A stretch of DNA of 55,090 nt, taken from Gnetum montanum. Taxonomy: Eukaryota; Streptophyta; Gnetopsida; Gnetales; Gnetaceae. The notes beneath the pieces are model-generated. The model had not been told where the DNA came from. It saw only the letters and a program-made list of their open reading frames with translations, and made no database searches. The stretch spans positions 855,283 through 910,372 of the forward strand of contig MNCI01012713.1 of assembly GCA_015680685.1 (NCBI GenBank), read 5' to 3'. Positions 10,911-22,692 of this stretch are shown piece by piece (positions within the stretch are counted from its first letter, which is position 1; each line of letters opens with the position of its first letter). The position numbers and the translations under genes are program-made.

Positions 10911-11851
10911 CATCAAAATAGAGTTCCCAAATGGTGGTCACGTCCCAAATGGTTGCCAACAGTAACATGACTATCATTGAGCACATACTTCCATAGCATG
11001 AAAACATGACACACATCATGCATGCTTAAAAGTTGTGGAGGCAGACCAACATGGTATGCAACCTCTCCTATGCATTGAAGAATGTTGAATGGATCAATGT
11101 AATGAGATGATAGGTTATCTTTCCAACTAAAATGCATCAAGAAATTTAGTGAAGAGACTCAAACAAATATCTTATTGTAAATAGCAAACTCAAGAGGCCT
11201 CCCCCTATGGTTTGCGTAGCTCTCCTAATGAACCTAAGCTACCTTTAACTATTCACAAACCTCTCTAATATATTTTTTCATCCTCAACACAACATCTGCA
11301 CTAATGTACTACCTATTCTTGATCATATCTCAACACAAGGAATTTTTGCAAGTCCTCCCATACAAGACTTCATACGGTGCTACCTTCAAACTAGCCTAAT
11401 AAATATTATTGTAAGTAAACTTTGCCAATGGTAACAGACTATCCAAACTATCTAAAAATCATAAGAGATAAGATTGAAACTTGTCCTCCAATACTTGGTT
11501 GACTCTTTTAACCTTGCCATTAGTGTTTAGATGATAGGCCAAACTCATGTTCAACCTAGTGCACAAGCTATCCATGAATGCATGCCAAAATTAAGAAGAG
11601 AATTTGGCATCACAATTTGAGATGATCTTGGCAAGAATGCCATGTAATCATGTAATCTTAGAGATAAATAACTATGTAGCATCCTCCATACTGGCTGAAG
11701 TCTTTGTAGCTAGGAAATAAGTTAACTTGGTCACTAAGTCCACCACAACAAGAATGACATCCTTTCCACCCTTAGTGTGAGGTAAACTAGTAATAAAATT
11801 CATTTTAATTACCTTTTACTTTTACTTTGGTATAGTATGAGGGTACAGGTA
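10911..11851 (-). pseudogene. Element O integrase core and C-terminal region
   Basis: On the minus strand, from 11,851 downward, the core begins with NFITSLPHTKGGKD and VILVVVDLVTK, i.e. the first catalytic Asp region (MDFITSLP in relatives; the Asp is Asn here). The W residues of the preceding IPEWKWE motif are stops. The segment at 11,140-10,913 reads DPFNILQCIGEVAYHVGLPP, then HDVCHVFMLWKYV, the characteristic Ty3/gypsy integrase C-terminal pattern. It is flanked on the right by element B and on the left by element A. Confidence 0.8.
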
Positions 11852-12840
11852 TGGTGTAGGGACACCTCTTCCAATCCCCTTATTCCTCCCTACATGTGTG
11901 TTTTATGGGTTTTAAATATTGAAAAGACATCTTAGATGGCTAAAGACATCTTAGCTAAAGCCTAGGAGTGATAAGAGACATCTAAAGTTTAGTGTAGATG
12001 TCTTGTTATTTGAACTGATGTCTCAAAGAAGATGTCTTCCTAGAATATTAGACATTTCCTATACTAATGAGACATCTCGAACAAGACATCTTACTAGAAG
12101 TGGAGATGTATTGGCCTTCGAAAGAGATGTCTCACAAAAATAGTTGACGTCTTGCCTAAGATGTAGGCTGACCTGCAGAAATCTGTCCAAGATCGTAGAT
12201 AACCAATACGAATGGGAAAACTTCCAAAAACACCCATCCCAATTCAGGAAATTGCCAAAATGTTATTGAAAAAGATGAAAATAGCTACAAGAAGGTGAGA
12301 AAACTTGGAAAACATCTAAAAAGCCTCAAGTTGTGTTAAAGGAAGGTTTCTAAGTTTCTTATCTTTCGATTTAACATAAATATTGATGTATTCATCATTG
12401 TTGATGACAATGAGTGAGAAAGAAAAGAGAGCTCTTGACAGTGAAGAGCTGAGCAAGAGATAGTGTTGAGCACATTGAGTGAGTGCTATTGGTGATTTCA
12501 ACACTAAGACCAACTTATGATATGTTGCTTTGTGTGTTCTATTCTCTTGTGTTTTACTTGTGAGTTGAGATCTTAGTCCAGGGTTATGAGATAGATTCTC
12601 TATTAGTTGTGTGAGGCATTGAGAATAGCCATTATGTAGTTGTAGAGCCTCATGCTTTACAATATCGATTGAGTATGGTAGGTTTTGAGATGTTTGTTTG
12701 TTTTGAAAATTGAATTGTAATCTTATAATAAATTAATTAAAGATAACTAGTTTTCTCATTTTCTAGTAAAATATTTTTTCTTGCATAATATCTAGATTTA
12801 GCACTTGAAGGTGATTTATTTGTGGAGTGAACCTACTCTA
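11852..12840 (+). repeat. 5' LTR of element B
   Basis: It repeats at 17,638-18,654. The start TGGTGTAGGGACACC aligns with TAGTCTAGGAACACC of the 3' copy (its TG is mutated to TA). The end CCTACTCTA aligns with CCTGCTCCA. Between about 11,930 and 12,165 both strands are crowded with AGACATCT/AGATGTCT words, including TGTCTC/GAGACA. Confidence 0.85.
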
Positions 12841-12845
12841 GCCTT

Positions 12846-12862
12846 ATTGGTATTAAAGCTTT
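12846..12862 (+). promoter_or_regulatory. Primer-binding site of element B
   Basis: TTGGTATTAAAGCTTTGG follows the 5' LTR by five bases and resembles the tRNA-Met-complementary TGGTATCAGAGCTT common in plant Ty3/gypsy elements. Confidence 0.65.
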
Positions 12863-12935
12863 GGAGTTTAGATTTTAGGTTGAGCTTTGTACTAATTATT
12901 ACTTGGAAATTAGTTAAGGATTTTTTCAATTTTGG

Positions 12936-14110
12936 ATGGCATCCAAGAAGAAATAGATGTAAGCTTTAATTGAGACATGAACACAAAGTTTGCCTTCCAA
13001 ATGATGGTTACTTAATTAGATGAAATTAGTGCAAGGGTGGACAAGAATGCTAGTCCTAGCCATATTTAGACATGTGGAGCTAAAGAGCATATATGTTTAG
13101 ATGAAGAAGTTTCACAACTAGGCGGAGATGAAGTAGATGAAGAGGAAGGATAATCCAACTATGAGAGTGTAAGAAATCATTAGCCAAGGATTCCAATAGT
13201 AGGAAATCCTATTTCTCAAATAAGAACTCCAAGGGATCTAGCGGTGTTCAATGCTTCTTCTCTACATAAGCTTGATATGGAAGATGAGGTAAGGTTTTCT
13301 AGAGCATTAAGAAATACTGCAAGACTTCCTTGCATTGAATTAAAGACTTTCAATGGTCAAGATGGTACCAATGCTTTAGCAAGTTAGTTGAAGGCACTGG
13401 AGAAGCATTTCTAGTTAGAAGAGGTATCAAATATCTTGAGGGTACCTATTGTTGAATCTAAATTACAAGGAATGGCTTCTACTTGGTGGGAAAAGGAGTC
13501 CTAGGGTTATGAAAGATGAAATGGTCAACCTATCAGAGACTGGCATCTAATGAAATATAAGTTGAACAGAAAATTTGAATAGTCTCGTTAGACACAAGAA
13601 ACCATTATGAAGTTGAAATTCCTAAGGCAAGGTGATAAGAATTCTACATCAAATTTTATGATCTATTTCATTAAGCCAAGGTAAACTAGGAGGAATATGA
13701 ACAAGCCTCAGTCTTTTTAGAAGGTCACAAAATGGTGTACTAGAAGAAGTTGTCTTTTTATGAGCCACAAAATCTTGACAAGGTTTATGATTTGGCACTC
13801 AAGGCCAAGAAGAAATTAGGTGGATTTGGAAATAGAAGCAAATAAATTTTCAAGGGGAAGAAGAAGGCATCCAAATCTAAGAAAGAATCCAAGTCCAAAT
13901 TTGAAGATAAGGAGGGTAGGTGTGACAAGAAGACTAAAAGAGAAAATGAAAAGGAGAAAGCCAAGAAAGACCAAGGCAAGGAAGGCAAAGGTCAAGGCAA
14001 TAACTCATCAAAAATCTAATGCATCAACTATAAAGAATAGGAACACAAGCAATAGGAATGTCCATTTCACAAGGAAACCAAGGATAAATATGTGTAAACC
14101 ATGAAGATGA
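12936..14110 (+). pseudogene. Element B gag
   Basis: Fragments across frames show a gag core: ELKTFNGQDGTNALAS, GMASTWWEKES, RDWHLMKYKLNRKFE and TIMKLKFLRQGDKNSTSNF. A lysine/arginine-rich stretch (13,840-14,010) and a decayed CCHC knuckle near 14,020-14,070 (C-x2-Y..H..C, second Cys replaced by Tyr) follow. Stops occur in every frame. The basic 94-residue ORF at 13,820 is an out-of-frame reading of this region. Confidence 0.7.
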
Positions 14111-14196
14111 AAGAGATATTAAACCAAGATCTTTAGAGAGGTAATTCTAATGCTTCAAAAATTGAGTATTTTTCTTAATTCAATTCATGTACATTC

Positions 14197-14634
14197 ATGG
14201 GGAATGTAAATAGAGTAGATCATCCTAATAGGAAATTGTTTTTTCAAATTGGGACTAGATGTTTGCTTAGTGGGAAATGGATTCATGTTTTGATTGATGG
14301 AGGAGCCCAAGAAAATGTTATTTCTTCTAGGGTAGTTTCTAGATTGGGTTTGGTAAATAATCCTCATCCAAGATCCTATAAATTACATTGGTTATCTAGA
14401 GATTTCTTCTAAGAGTTAAGGGAACAATGTACTTTAAAATTTACAATTGAAGGTTTTCAAGATGTGGTGAAATGCAATGTGCTTCCAATAGAATGTGCTA
14501 ATGTAATTCTTGATAGACCTTGGAATTCTAACAATGGTGTTCAATTTGATGGAGAAAGAAATGTATGGAGTATAGCTAGACTTGATGGAATGCATGATTT
14601 AATTCCTATGACTACTAAACAAGTGAGGTAGTAA
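14197..14634 (+). pseudogene. Element B protease
   Basis: WIHVLIDGGAQENVISSRVV shows the protease active-site region, with the usual D-S/T-G changed to DGG (Asp codon 14,296-14,298). After a stop at 14,410 the same frame continues to ANVILDRPW, matching the conserved I-L-G-R-P-W block of Ty3/gypsy proteases. It lies directly between gag and RT. Confidence 0.75.
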
Positions 14635-14829
14635 AGCTCACTTAATGCCTTCTTAAGCCTTCTAGGAGAGAGATAATATATTAAGAAAAATGATGAAACT
14701 GATTTTGGTTTTGTTGTTATGACAACAGTTACTAATAACCATGATGATCTATAGGTTGAACTTCCTATATGTTTGCTAGGCTTGAAGAGTAAATTTTCAA
14801 GGTATTTAAAGGGGAATTAGATGAACTAC

Positions 14830-15640
14830 CACTAATGAGGAATGTACAACATTAGATTAACTTCGTCCTTAGTGCTACCATTCCAAACAAGAGAGCTACT
14901 AGATGGCACCAAACCAAAGGGCTAAATTGCAATGGCAAGTAGAGGAGATACTTACAAATGGCTTCATGAGGAAATTTATTTCACCTTGTGCAATTTCAGT
15001 AGTGCTAGTTTCAAAGAGGAACAACAATGAATAGAGGATGTGCATTGATTCCAAGGTAGTGAATAGGATAATAGTGAGGTATAGGTTTTCTATTCCAAGG
15101 ATGGATGATATCCTTGATGTCCTTAATAATGATGAAATATTTAGCAAAATTGATTTAAAGAGTGAATACCATCAAATTAGAATCAAACCTAGTGATGAGT
15201 TGAATACTGCTTTCAAGACACTAGATGGATTTTTTGAGTGGCTCATGATGTGATTTGGGCTCATGAATGCACCTACTACATTCATGAGGTCAATACATGA
15301 TGTATTAAAGGACTTAATTAGTAAGTGTTGTATTTTCTATTTTAATGATATTTTAGTGTAGAGTTGTAATGAGGAAGAGCACTTGGGTTACTTAAGGATG
15401 GTGTATTTTAAGGTGGAGGAGGCACAGCTGGTGATCAATGTAATGAAAAGTCATTTATTCAGGAGGGAAATCACAAATTTTGGGCATGTGTTCTTTAAAA
15501 ATTAGATTCAAATGAAAGCTACCAAGATGAAGGCTATTAGGGATTGGTCAACTCCTAAGAATATTGGAAAGATAAGATCATTCCTTGGTTTAGCAAGTTC
15601 TTATAAATAGTTCATTAAAAATTTTAGTGGTATTTTGTGG
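14830..15640 (+). pseudogene. Element B reverse transcriptase
   Basis: Motifs in order: RMCIDSKVVNRI, RYRFSIPRMDDILDVL, IFSKIDLKSEYHQIRI, TAFKT.DGFFEW, FGLMNAPTTFMR and FYFNDILV (normally Y-x-D-D, first Asp replaced by Asn), then SFLGLASSYK and FIKNFS. Stops at 15,251 and 15,359 and a shifted amino-terminal part (14,899-15,030) show decay. Confidence 0.85.
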
Positions 15641-16222
15641 CTTATGTTTACTTTGTTAAAGAAAAATAAGGATTTTAGATGGGATAATGAAACCCAAGGG
15701 AGCTTTAACTTATTGATAAAAAATATTACCAGTGAACTAGTGCTTGTAATTCTACATTTTTAGAAGATTTTTCAGGTGGAGGTGGATGCAAGTGGACTTG
15801 TCATTGGTGGGGTAGTTTCATGAGAAGGTAGGCCTATTGCTTTCTTTTCTAAAAATTTGAATGAGTTAAGGCAAAAATATAGTGTATATGAGAAGGATTT
15901 GTACACTATTCTTCAACAAACTAAGCATTGAAGGCCTTACTTATTACCTAATAATTTTACTTTGTTGATGGATCACAAAGCATTTCAATCTCTAAACTTA
16001 CAAAAAAAGTTGAGTGCAAAGCACATGAAGTGGGTTGTACAATTACAAGAGTTCAATTTTGTGTTAAAGCACAAAAGTAAGAAAGCCAATGCGGTGGCTG
16101 ATGCATTATATAGGCTGCATGTGGTGAATTTTAATGTACCTCATATGGAAGGTATGAGTGATTTTTCTTCTTTGTATGAGCATGATGATGATTTTGGGTA
16201 CATTTGGAGGAGTCTCAAATAG
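15641..16222 (+). pseudogene. Element B RNase H
   Basis: Contains VEVDASGLVIGGVVS (DAS catalytic Asp), RPIAFFSKNL, YSVYEKDLYTI, LLMDHKAFQSL (normally TDH), KHMKWVVQLQEFNFVLKHK and ANAVADAL. This is the canonical RNase H that follows RT in Ty3/gypsy elements. Stops at about 15,760, 15,822 and 15,930 interrupt it. Confidence 0.85.
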
Positions 16223-16239
16223 CCACTGATGAGTAGCAT

Positions 16240-17337
16240 AGACTAATCAGGAGACTATCATATTCAAGACAAACTATTATTTAAGAATGGAAAGGTATGT
16301 ATTCCTAATTGTGATTTTAGGAAAAAGATTTTGTTTGAAAAGCATTGTAGTGGCATGGAAGGTCACGTAGAAAGGAATAAAACATTGGAACTTGTAAGCA
16401 GGCATTATTTTTGACCTAGTATGACATTAAAAGTTTCAAAATTTGTAAAGGAGTGCTTGACATACCCAAAGTTCAAAGGAGTTAAAGGTGTGGATAAACA
16501 CTATTTGTCTTTACTAATTCCTGAAGGTTCATGGAAAAGTGTGTCAATGGACTTTGTAAGTGGTATTCCAAAGACCAAGAGTGGAAATGATGCAAATTTT
16601 TTTGTTGTGGATAGGTTATCTAAAATGGTATATTTTATTCCATGCAAGAAGATGAGTGATGCTTCTCATGTTGCCAATTTTGTTTTTTCAACATGTTGTG
16701 AAGTTGCATGGTATTCCTTTGAATATTTCTAGTGATAGAGAATCCAAGTACACAAGTCATTTTCAGAGATCCCTTTGAAAAATTTTTCAGACAAAGTTAA
16801 ATTTTAGTGGATATCATCTATAATTTGATGGCCAAACAGAGGTGTTGAATAAATCCTTGCTAAACATATTGAGATGTTTGTGTGATGGATAGCCAAATAG
16901 GTGGAAAAACTTGTTGTGTCATGCTAAGTTTTCATATAATAATGATTTTAATGTTGGTATTGGAAAAAGTCCATTTGAGATGAACTATGAGTTTTATCTA
17001 GAGATGGTAAATACTTTGAAGAGATCGGATGGTGAAGCTTAACTTAATGCTAATTTTGTGTAAGAATTGAGGGATCTCCATGCACAAGTGAAATACATTC
17101 TTAAGAAGAAGGCTAAAGAGAGAGTCCTCAATAGGAATGAGAGTAAAAAAAAGCCTAATTTTGTTGTTGGTAACTTAGTTTGGATGCACTCAAAGAAAAA
17201 GTGGTTGAGAGGTATTCACTTTTCCAAATTGAAATCTAAGAAGATGTGGCCTTTCAAAATCAAGGCTAAAATTAATGACAATGCTTTTGAGATTAACTTG
17301 CCAATGATGTTGGTATGTCTTTTGTTTTTAATGTTTT
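16240..17337 (+). pseudogene. Element B integrase
   Basis: The zinc-binding end contains EKHCSGMEGH and C-x2-P-like remnants. The core has VSMDFVSGIPKTKSG (Asp 16,549-16,551), [13 protein letters not shown] (second Asp) and FDGQTEVLNKSLLNIL (Glu), so the DDE triad is present though split by a frameshift near 16,690. The C-terminal region holds FSYNNDFNVGIGKSPFEMNY and then NFVVGNLVWMHSKK, a GPY/F-like part, up to 17,337. Confidence 0.85.
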
Positions 17338-17439
17338 AGATCTTATGCACTATCACGGACCAATTGATGAGGAGACCATACAAGGTAGCATCAATGAATT
17401 GAAATGGGCTATTATTGATAAATCAGGATCTTTAATGGA

Positions 17440-17575
17440 GAGGAAGGTAATTGTACTTAAGCATAGAGAAGCTTCTAGCACTTGAGAAGTCAAGAACCAT
17501 GAATATTTAATTCATTGGAAGGGTCAATCCTTTGATGATGCTATATGGGTTCATTAGACCAAACTTTAAGAGTGG
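17440..17575 (+). pseudogene. Element B chromodomain
   Basis: The frame at 17,489-17,575 reads NHEYLIHWKGQSFDDAIWVH followed by stop, TKL, stop, EW. EYL-x-HWKG-x5-A-x-WV is the chromodomain signature at the end of chromovirus integrases, which targets insertion to modified chromatin. The upstream bases (about 17,440-17,488) would hold the first strand. Confidence 0.85.
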
Positions 17576-17624
17576 GCGCTCACTTCAAACCCTAGTTCTT
17601 TGTTCACATATGTTTACTTTTTGA

Positions 17625-17637
17625 AAGGTGGGAGAGT
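17625..17637 (+). promoter_or_regulatory. Polypurine tract of element B
   Basis: AAAGGTGGGAGAG precedes the 3' LTR by one base. Confidence 0.7.
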
Positions 17638-18654
17638 TAGTCTAGGAACACCACTTGCAATCCCCTTGTTCCTCCCTTTGTATGTATCTCGTGGATTTTT
17701 GATACTAGAGAGATGTATTGGATGGTTAGAAAATATCTTGCCTAAGGCTTGGAAGTGATAGGAGATGTCTTGAGTTTAGTGTATACATCTTGATATTTGA
17801 ACTAACATCTTGAGTGACACATCTTAATTGAGAAGAAGATATCTCAAGGGAGATGTCTCCCTAGAACATGAAATGTCTTAGATGAGACATCTCCTTTGCT
17901 AATGAAACATCTCGAGCAAGATGTCTTGCCATAAGTGGAGATGTCCTAGCCTCTAAAAGGGACATATCACAAAAATAGTAGACGTCTTGCTTGAGAGTTG
18001 GGTTGAGAAAGAGACATCTTTCCAAGATCATAGATGACCTATACGAATGAGGAAACTTCCAAAAACACCCATCCCAATTTGGAAAATAGCTAGAACATGA
18101 TGGAAAAAGGTGAGAAGACTTGGGAAACATTTAAACAAGCTCAAGTGGAGTTCAGATGAGGTTTCTAGATTTCTTATCTTCCTATTTGACATAAATATTA
18201 ATGTATTCATCATGGTTGATGATGATGAGTGAGAAAAAAAGAAATCTCTTGAGAATGAAGACCTTAGCAAGAGAGAACGATGAGCATATTAAGTACATGC
18301 TATTGGTTATTACAGCTCTAAGACTAACTTTTCATGTATTGGTCTATGTGTTTTATTCTCTTGTGTCTTACTTGTGAGTTAAGATCTCATTCATAGGTCA
18401 TAGGATAGATTCTCTATTTGCTATGTCTTGCATTAATAATAATCATTGTATGGTTGCAGAGCCTCATACTCTACAATATCGTTTCAGTTTGATAGGTTTT
18501 GGGATGTTTGTGAGTTTTGAGAACCTGGTTATAATCTTCTAATAGACTAATTAAAGATAACTTGTTTTCTTGCTTTCCAATAAAAATCTTTATGTTACAT
18601 AATATTTGGATTTAGTACTTGAAGGTGATTTATTTGTGAAGTGAACCTGCTCCA
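17638..18654 (+). repeat. 3' LTR of element B
   Basis: Direct repeat of 11,852-12,840, strongly diverged but alignable end to end, with the same cluster of GACATCT/AGATGTC words (17,710-18,020). Confidence 0.85.
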
Positions 18655-19400
18655 AAGTAACCACTTGGTTGTTGGTATTCAAGTTTAACCCATTGATAAA
18701 TCATACATTTAGCCACAAATTCTCCAACCTACTTCTTCATACCTGATCATCAATACAACCTCTTTAGCATTTGGTACATCTTATTTTTTCATGGATGTAT
18801 CTGAAGCCTACTAAGATGAGCTTAATCTAATAGATGTTTCCTCCAGGATTCAAGTACATACACCTAGTTCTTACAACAAAGCAACCTAAGTGCATCAACT
18901 ACCATGGAAGCATCACCCAAATACTTTATCTCTTCACACCAAGAATCATGTTTCTGCATTACATAAATTCAAATGGATCACCAAATTATTATCTTACTAG
19001 CCACATGGTGTAGGGCATCTATAGCAACATTGCTTCTGCTTGTCTAATACTGGATGGTAAAGTCAAAATCAACTAAAAGTTTAATTTATTAAAGACTGCA
19101 ATCCCTTATGATCTATCCAAATAGTCAATCACTCTTTGAACAAGTAATGATGCCAAACCTTCAAAGTGAATAGTACCACTCCCAACTCCACGTCATCAAT
19201 GAGGTAGCGCATCTCATGAGGCTTAAGTTGTTATGAAACATAGGCTACTGATTTGCCCTCTTACAAAAGGACACACACCCATAACCTTCTCATGAAGCAT
19301 TAATACAAAGATTAAATGGGTTACCTAGGGTAGGCAAAACCAAAATAGAAGTTGATATTAGTCTACCTTTGAGTTCATCAAAGGTAGCTTGATAATGCAA
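18655..19400 (-). pseudogene. Element O RNase H and integrase zinc-binding end
   Basis: On the minus strand the piece next to element B reads FVAKCMIYQWVKLEYQQPSG, i.e. the end of the integrase HHCC domain and the conserved QxPAG-like motif. Further up (about 19,230-19,190) QLKPHEMRYL belongs to RNase H. Low conservation and stops elsewhere. Element B entered directly after QQPSG. Confidence 0.75.
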
Positions 19401-20110
19401 GCTCCACAAGAAACCAACATCCTTCCGCAACAACTTCGTGAGGGGTAAAGTAATGCAGGAGAAGTTCTTGAAAAAACCTCCTATAATAACCTTCCAAGCT
19501 AATAAAACTACATAACTTAGGTCAATCCTGAATAATTGATATTTTAGTAGGGTCCATTACTATACTAGCCTTTGAAACAACATGTTCCAAGAATTGAACC
19601 TTACAACACTAAAAAGAATATTTGGAGGGTTGTGCAAACAACTAATGTTCTCTAAGGTTCTTCAAGATGATCCTTAGATGTTGCTCATGTAACTTCTTAG
19701 ATGAAGACTACATAAAAATGTCATCGATGAACATGATAACAAATTGATCTAGGTAGGACCTCATGATGTTATTTATAAACTAGGAACTCATAATACCCAT
19801 ATCGTGTCCTAAAGGCTATCTTGGGAACATCCTCCTCCTTGATGAAAATGTAGTAATATCCTAACTTCAAATCAATGTTAGAGAACACTCAAGCTTCCCT
19901 CAAATGATCAAACAAATCATCCATGTGTGGTAGCAGATACTTATTCTTCATCATCACCTAGTTCAATTGCTGATAATCAACGCTTAGCCTCATACTTTCA
20001 TCTGTCTTCTTCACAAAGAGGACATGAGCTTTCCAAGAAGATACACTATGATAAATTATACCCTTTTCAACTCCTAAAGTTGAATCTTCAATTCTACTTA
20101 TTCAATAGGG
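19401..20110 (-). pseudogene. Element O reverse transcriptase
   Basis: Minus-strand motifs in order: [63 protein letters not shown], then a decayed region that should contain the catalytic YVDD. Several stops are present. This fixes O as a Ty3/gypsy element in minus orientation. Confidence 0.8.
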
Positions 20111-20945
20111 GGCCTCCTATGTGAAACCTTAGAGATATGTTATACACTAGGTTTGAGAGCAATCTTAAACTTAACATCATGCCTTGAAGGTAAACCAAGT
20201 AACTCAAAATTAAAGATATCAAAAAACTCACAAATGACCAGAACTTGATCAAGCTCTTATGACAAGCCAAGGCCATAAATTGAACCAATAAAGTAAGAAT
20301 GACCTTTCCTCAATAATTGGTAAAAACATCTCAAAGAAAAAAGATCCAAATTAATCTTATGTGGCTTGGTATTAACCATCATATGAACCACCTTCTATCA
20401 CTAAGAAATGTGTCTTGTGATAACAATCCAAGCTACCCTAATACTAAGACAACCAATCCATACCTAAGATAACAACATAGTCCCCTAGGTTTATGATGTG
20501 AAGACCATTGAATCAAATGACTTTTTGAATTACCAAGGGTACAAACCTATAGACTTAGTTCACTATAAGCAAACAAACATTAATCAAAACTATAGGAAAG
20601 TCCTTGATTAAGACATTGATCCACCAAACCTAAGTGTCTAATTGCTAAAGCAATAAAACAATGTTTATGGCAAACCAAAGTTCTTCTTCGTATGTTGATG
20701 AAGGAACTAAAACAAATAATGTTTGATATATGCTTGGTTGATCTTCTTCACTAGTGCCAAAGTAGGAACTGGAGTGATAATTTTGATTTTCAAATCTACT
20801 AGCAGCTCCTCTATTTGATCAAGAATAAGATTAGGTATTAATGTTGGGTTTCTAGGACCAACATTCTCCCTCCTAGCATGACCACATCCACTTCTAGCTT
20901 GCCATTACTAGACATAGCAATGCAAAGTAAAAATGAACAAAAACC
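20111..20945 (-). pseudogene. Element O reduced gag-protease region
   Basis: From 20,915 downward a short gag-start-like stretch is followed almost at once by the end of protease (DYVVILGMDWLS near 20,490-20,450). Only about 800 bp separate the primer site and RT, so most of gag, including any zinc knuckle, is missing. O as seen here could not have supplied its own capsid. Confidence 0.5.
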
Positions 20946-20961
20946 TATACTTTGATACCAA
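20946..20961 (-). promoter_or_regulatory. Primer-binding site of element O
   Basis: Minus strand TTGGTATCAAAGTATAGG lies two bases inside the LTR end GGGTGTTACA. TGGTATCA matches the tRNA-Met type. Confidence 0.7.
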
Positions 20962-20963
20962 TG

Positions 20964-22078
20964 TGTAACACCCTTCTTCCTATGCCTTAGGTTGGAGAGG
21001 ATTATGTTGGATAGAACTCCTAATGAAACTAATGGTTATGGAAAGAGGCACGAATAAATGAACTATGTAGTGAAAGGAGCAAAGAAATCTAGCATGAAGC
21101 CATGACCTCAATGAGAAGAGAAGAAGAAACTAATAGCAGAAAAAAGAAATACATGAATATAAAATCATATAAATATAAAAAATGTTGGAAAAGAAATAGA
21201 ATAACATAAACTACAAAATTAAGTCCAATAATATCTATGAATTATATAATGTCACAAGTCTAAACCATACATGATCCATAAATCCATAAATGTAAAAGAG
21301 AATTAATTTCTAAATTAATGTTAGAAATATCTAAAGTTCTAAATTGAGACATAATATCATCAAGCTCATATCATCATAATAAATCATCCAAGAGCTCCAT
21401 CCCCTTCCCAAACTCATCAACCTAAAAATATAATGGATTATTAGTCTAAAACTAAGTGCAAAACCCTAGCAACATCTCCAATCACCAAATGGATAGATCT
21501 CATGGAAGATTATGAGGAGCATGGTGGACCTGTAAAACATGTTAGCTTAACAAGCACACTAGCAAATCATAAAAATATCCAAACAAACATACAAATACAC
21601 CACCATAACATCCATTCATCATATAATGGAAAAACCAAGATTTTCTCACTCCAATCATCATCACAAATAATGAGGCTAGCATGCATTGCACTCAGTGTCA
21701 AATGTGTATTATGTTATTATGTGTACTTGCCAAAAGCCAAAACTAACATGTATTCAAACCGAATATCAAATTGCACATGGATTTATTTTTAGTCTCAACT
21801 AGAACATGAAGTGTCACACAAAACATCACTTCTAACATTCCCCAAACATGCCAGTGCCAGAGGCATCACCGAGAACATCATGTCTCACATTTTTTGAGGC
21901 CCAAACCAAAAGAAAAGGACCAATGAGCCATGGAATCATCCTCTCTTGTAGGATGGGACCCACAATAACAACCACATTGGTGCACTCTATAGTGGGATTT
22001 AGTCATCAAAACCATCTCTAGGAAGCCCACCTACAACTAGGCACATAAACTTGATGCTCACTCTATCATTTAAACAAC
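20964..22078 (-). repeat. Element O 5' LTR, part 1 (LTR 3' end)
   Basis: The plus-strand start TGTAACACCC is the reverse complement of the LTR end. The segment runs to the insertion point of element C (ACAAC, 22,074-22,078). No coding. The ORF at 21,502 has no recognisable content. Confidence 0.7.
22074..22078. repeat. Target-site duplication of element C, left copy
   Basis: ACAAC, identical to 28,836-28,840. Confidence 0.9.
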
Positions 22079-22569
22079 TGATGAGCTGCGATAACGCGTC
22101 TTGCCTCATCTTCTATAAATAAGAGGTGACGCATTTAGTTCCAGATAGTTAGAGTTAGACCCTTAGCAAAACTCTTGCAATTTTACCATTCCAGAGTTAG
22201 AATAATTCTTGTGTGCCCACAGTAGGAGTCATAGAGTGAACGGATCTTTATTCGAGCAATTTATACCTAAGCACACATTTGTGTACAGCAATAAAGACGA
22301 ACTTTATGATAAACCTTGTAGTATACAGATTAAGCTAATTAGTAATTAATTATTGTTGAATGTTTAATGCTTTCCTATTTAATTAATNACCTCAAGCTTA
22401 CTTAACCATACAACCGTGACAATACAAGTAAGTTTGGGAAGACAGCAATTGATTAACCTTGAGTGTTCCATTAAGGCACGTAAGCACTTAGTCCTTGGAG
22501 TTCGATCGGATCATGCGTGAAATGCTCGTATTCGTATGGTTGAGTGTAGGGGTACCTTGCCACTCATCA
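22079..22569 (+). repeat. 5' LTR of element C (contains collapsed gap)
   Basis: TATAAATA at 22,114-22,121 is the likely TATA box and AATAAAG near 22,290 a likely poly(A) signal. A single N at 22,388 joins sequence that in the 3' LTR is separated by 276 bases (28,379-28,654). The 275-base length difference between the LTRs is exactly explained by this, so the N stands for missing sequence. Confidence 0.9.
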
Positions 22570-22589
22570 TTGGTGTCATTGCCGGAGAC
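22570..22589 (+). promoter_or_regulatory. Primer-binding site of element C
   Basis: TTGGTGTCATTGCCGGAGAC directly follows the LTR. The related element D has TTGGCACCGTTGCCGGGGAC at the same place, close to the complement of plant tRNA-Asp 3' end. The differences in C are mainly C-to-T/G-to-A changes. Confidence 0.8.
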
Positions 22590-22692
22590 TTAGTTGTTTG
22601 TGCATTGCGTAGAACATAGGAAATCATTCATATCATTGGAATGTTAGAACAAACCCTTAGGGTTAATTGAAGAAAGACAAGACAATAGTACA

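Larger units (their letters stand above)
11852..18654 (+). mobile_element. Element B: chromodomain Ty3/gypsy element (chromovirus)
   Basis: Direct LTRs lie at 11,852-12,840 and 17,638-18,654. A TGGTATTAAAG primer site follows the first and a purine run AAAGGTGGGAGAG precedes the second. Flanking 5-mers AGGTA (11,847-11,851) and AAGTA (18,655-18,659) are a target duplication with one change. Internal order is gag with zinc knuckle, protease, RT, RNase H, integrase with D, D and E present, and a C-terminal chromodomain, which defines chromoviruses. Many TAG/TAA/TGA codons and frameshifts show it is dead. It interrupts the integrase of element O: O reads up to QQPSG at 18,665 and resumes at 11,830. 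Confidence 0.9.

Noticed and set aside
13820-14104. Basic 94-residue ORF taken alone as a gene
   Set aside because: It is the lysine-rich part of element B gag in a shifted frame, adjacent to the zinc knuckle.
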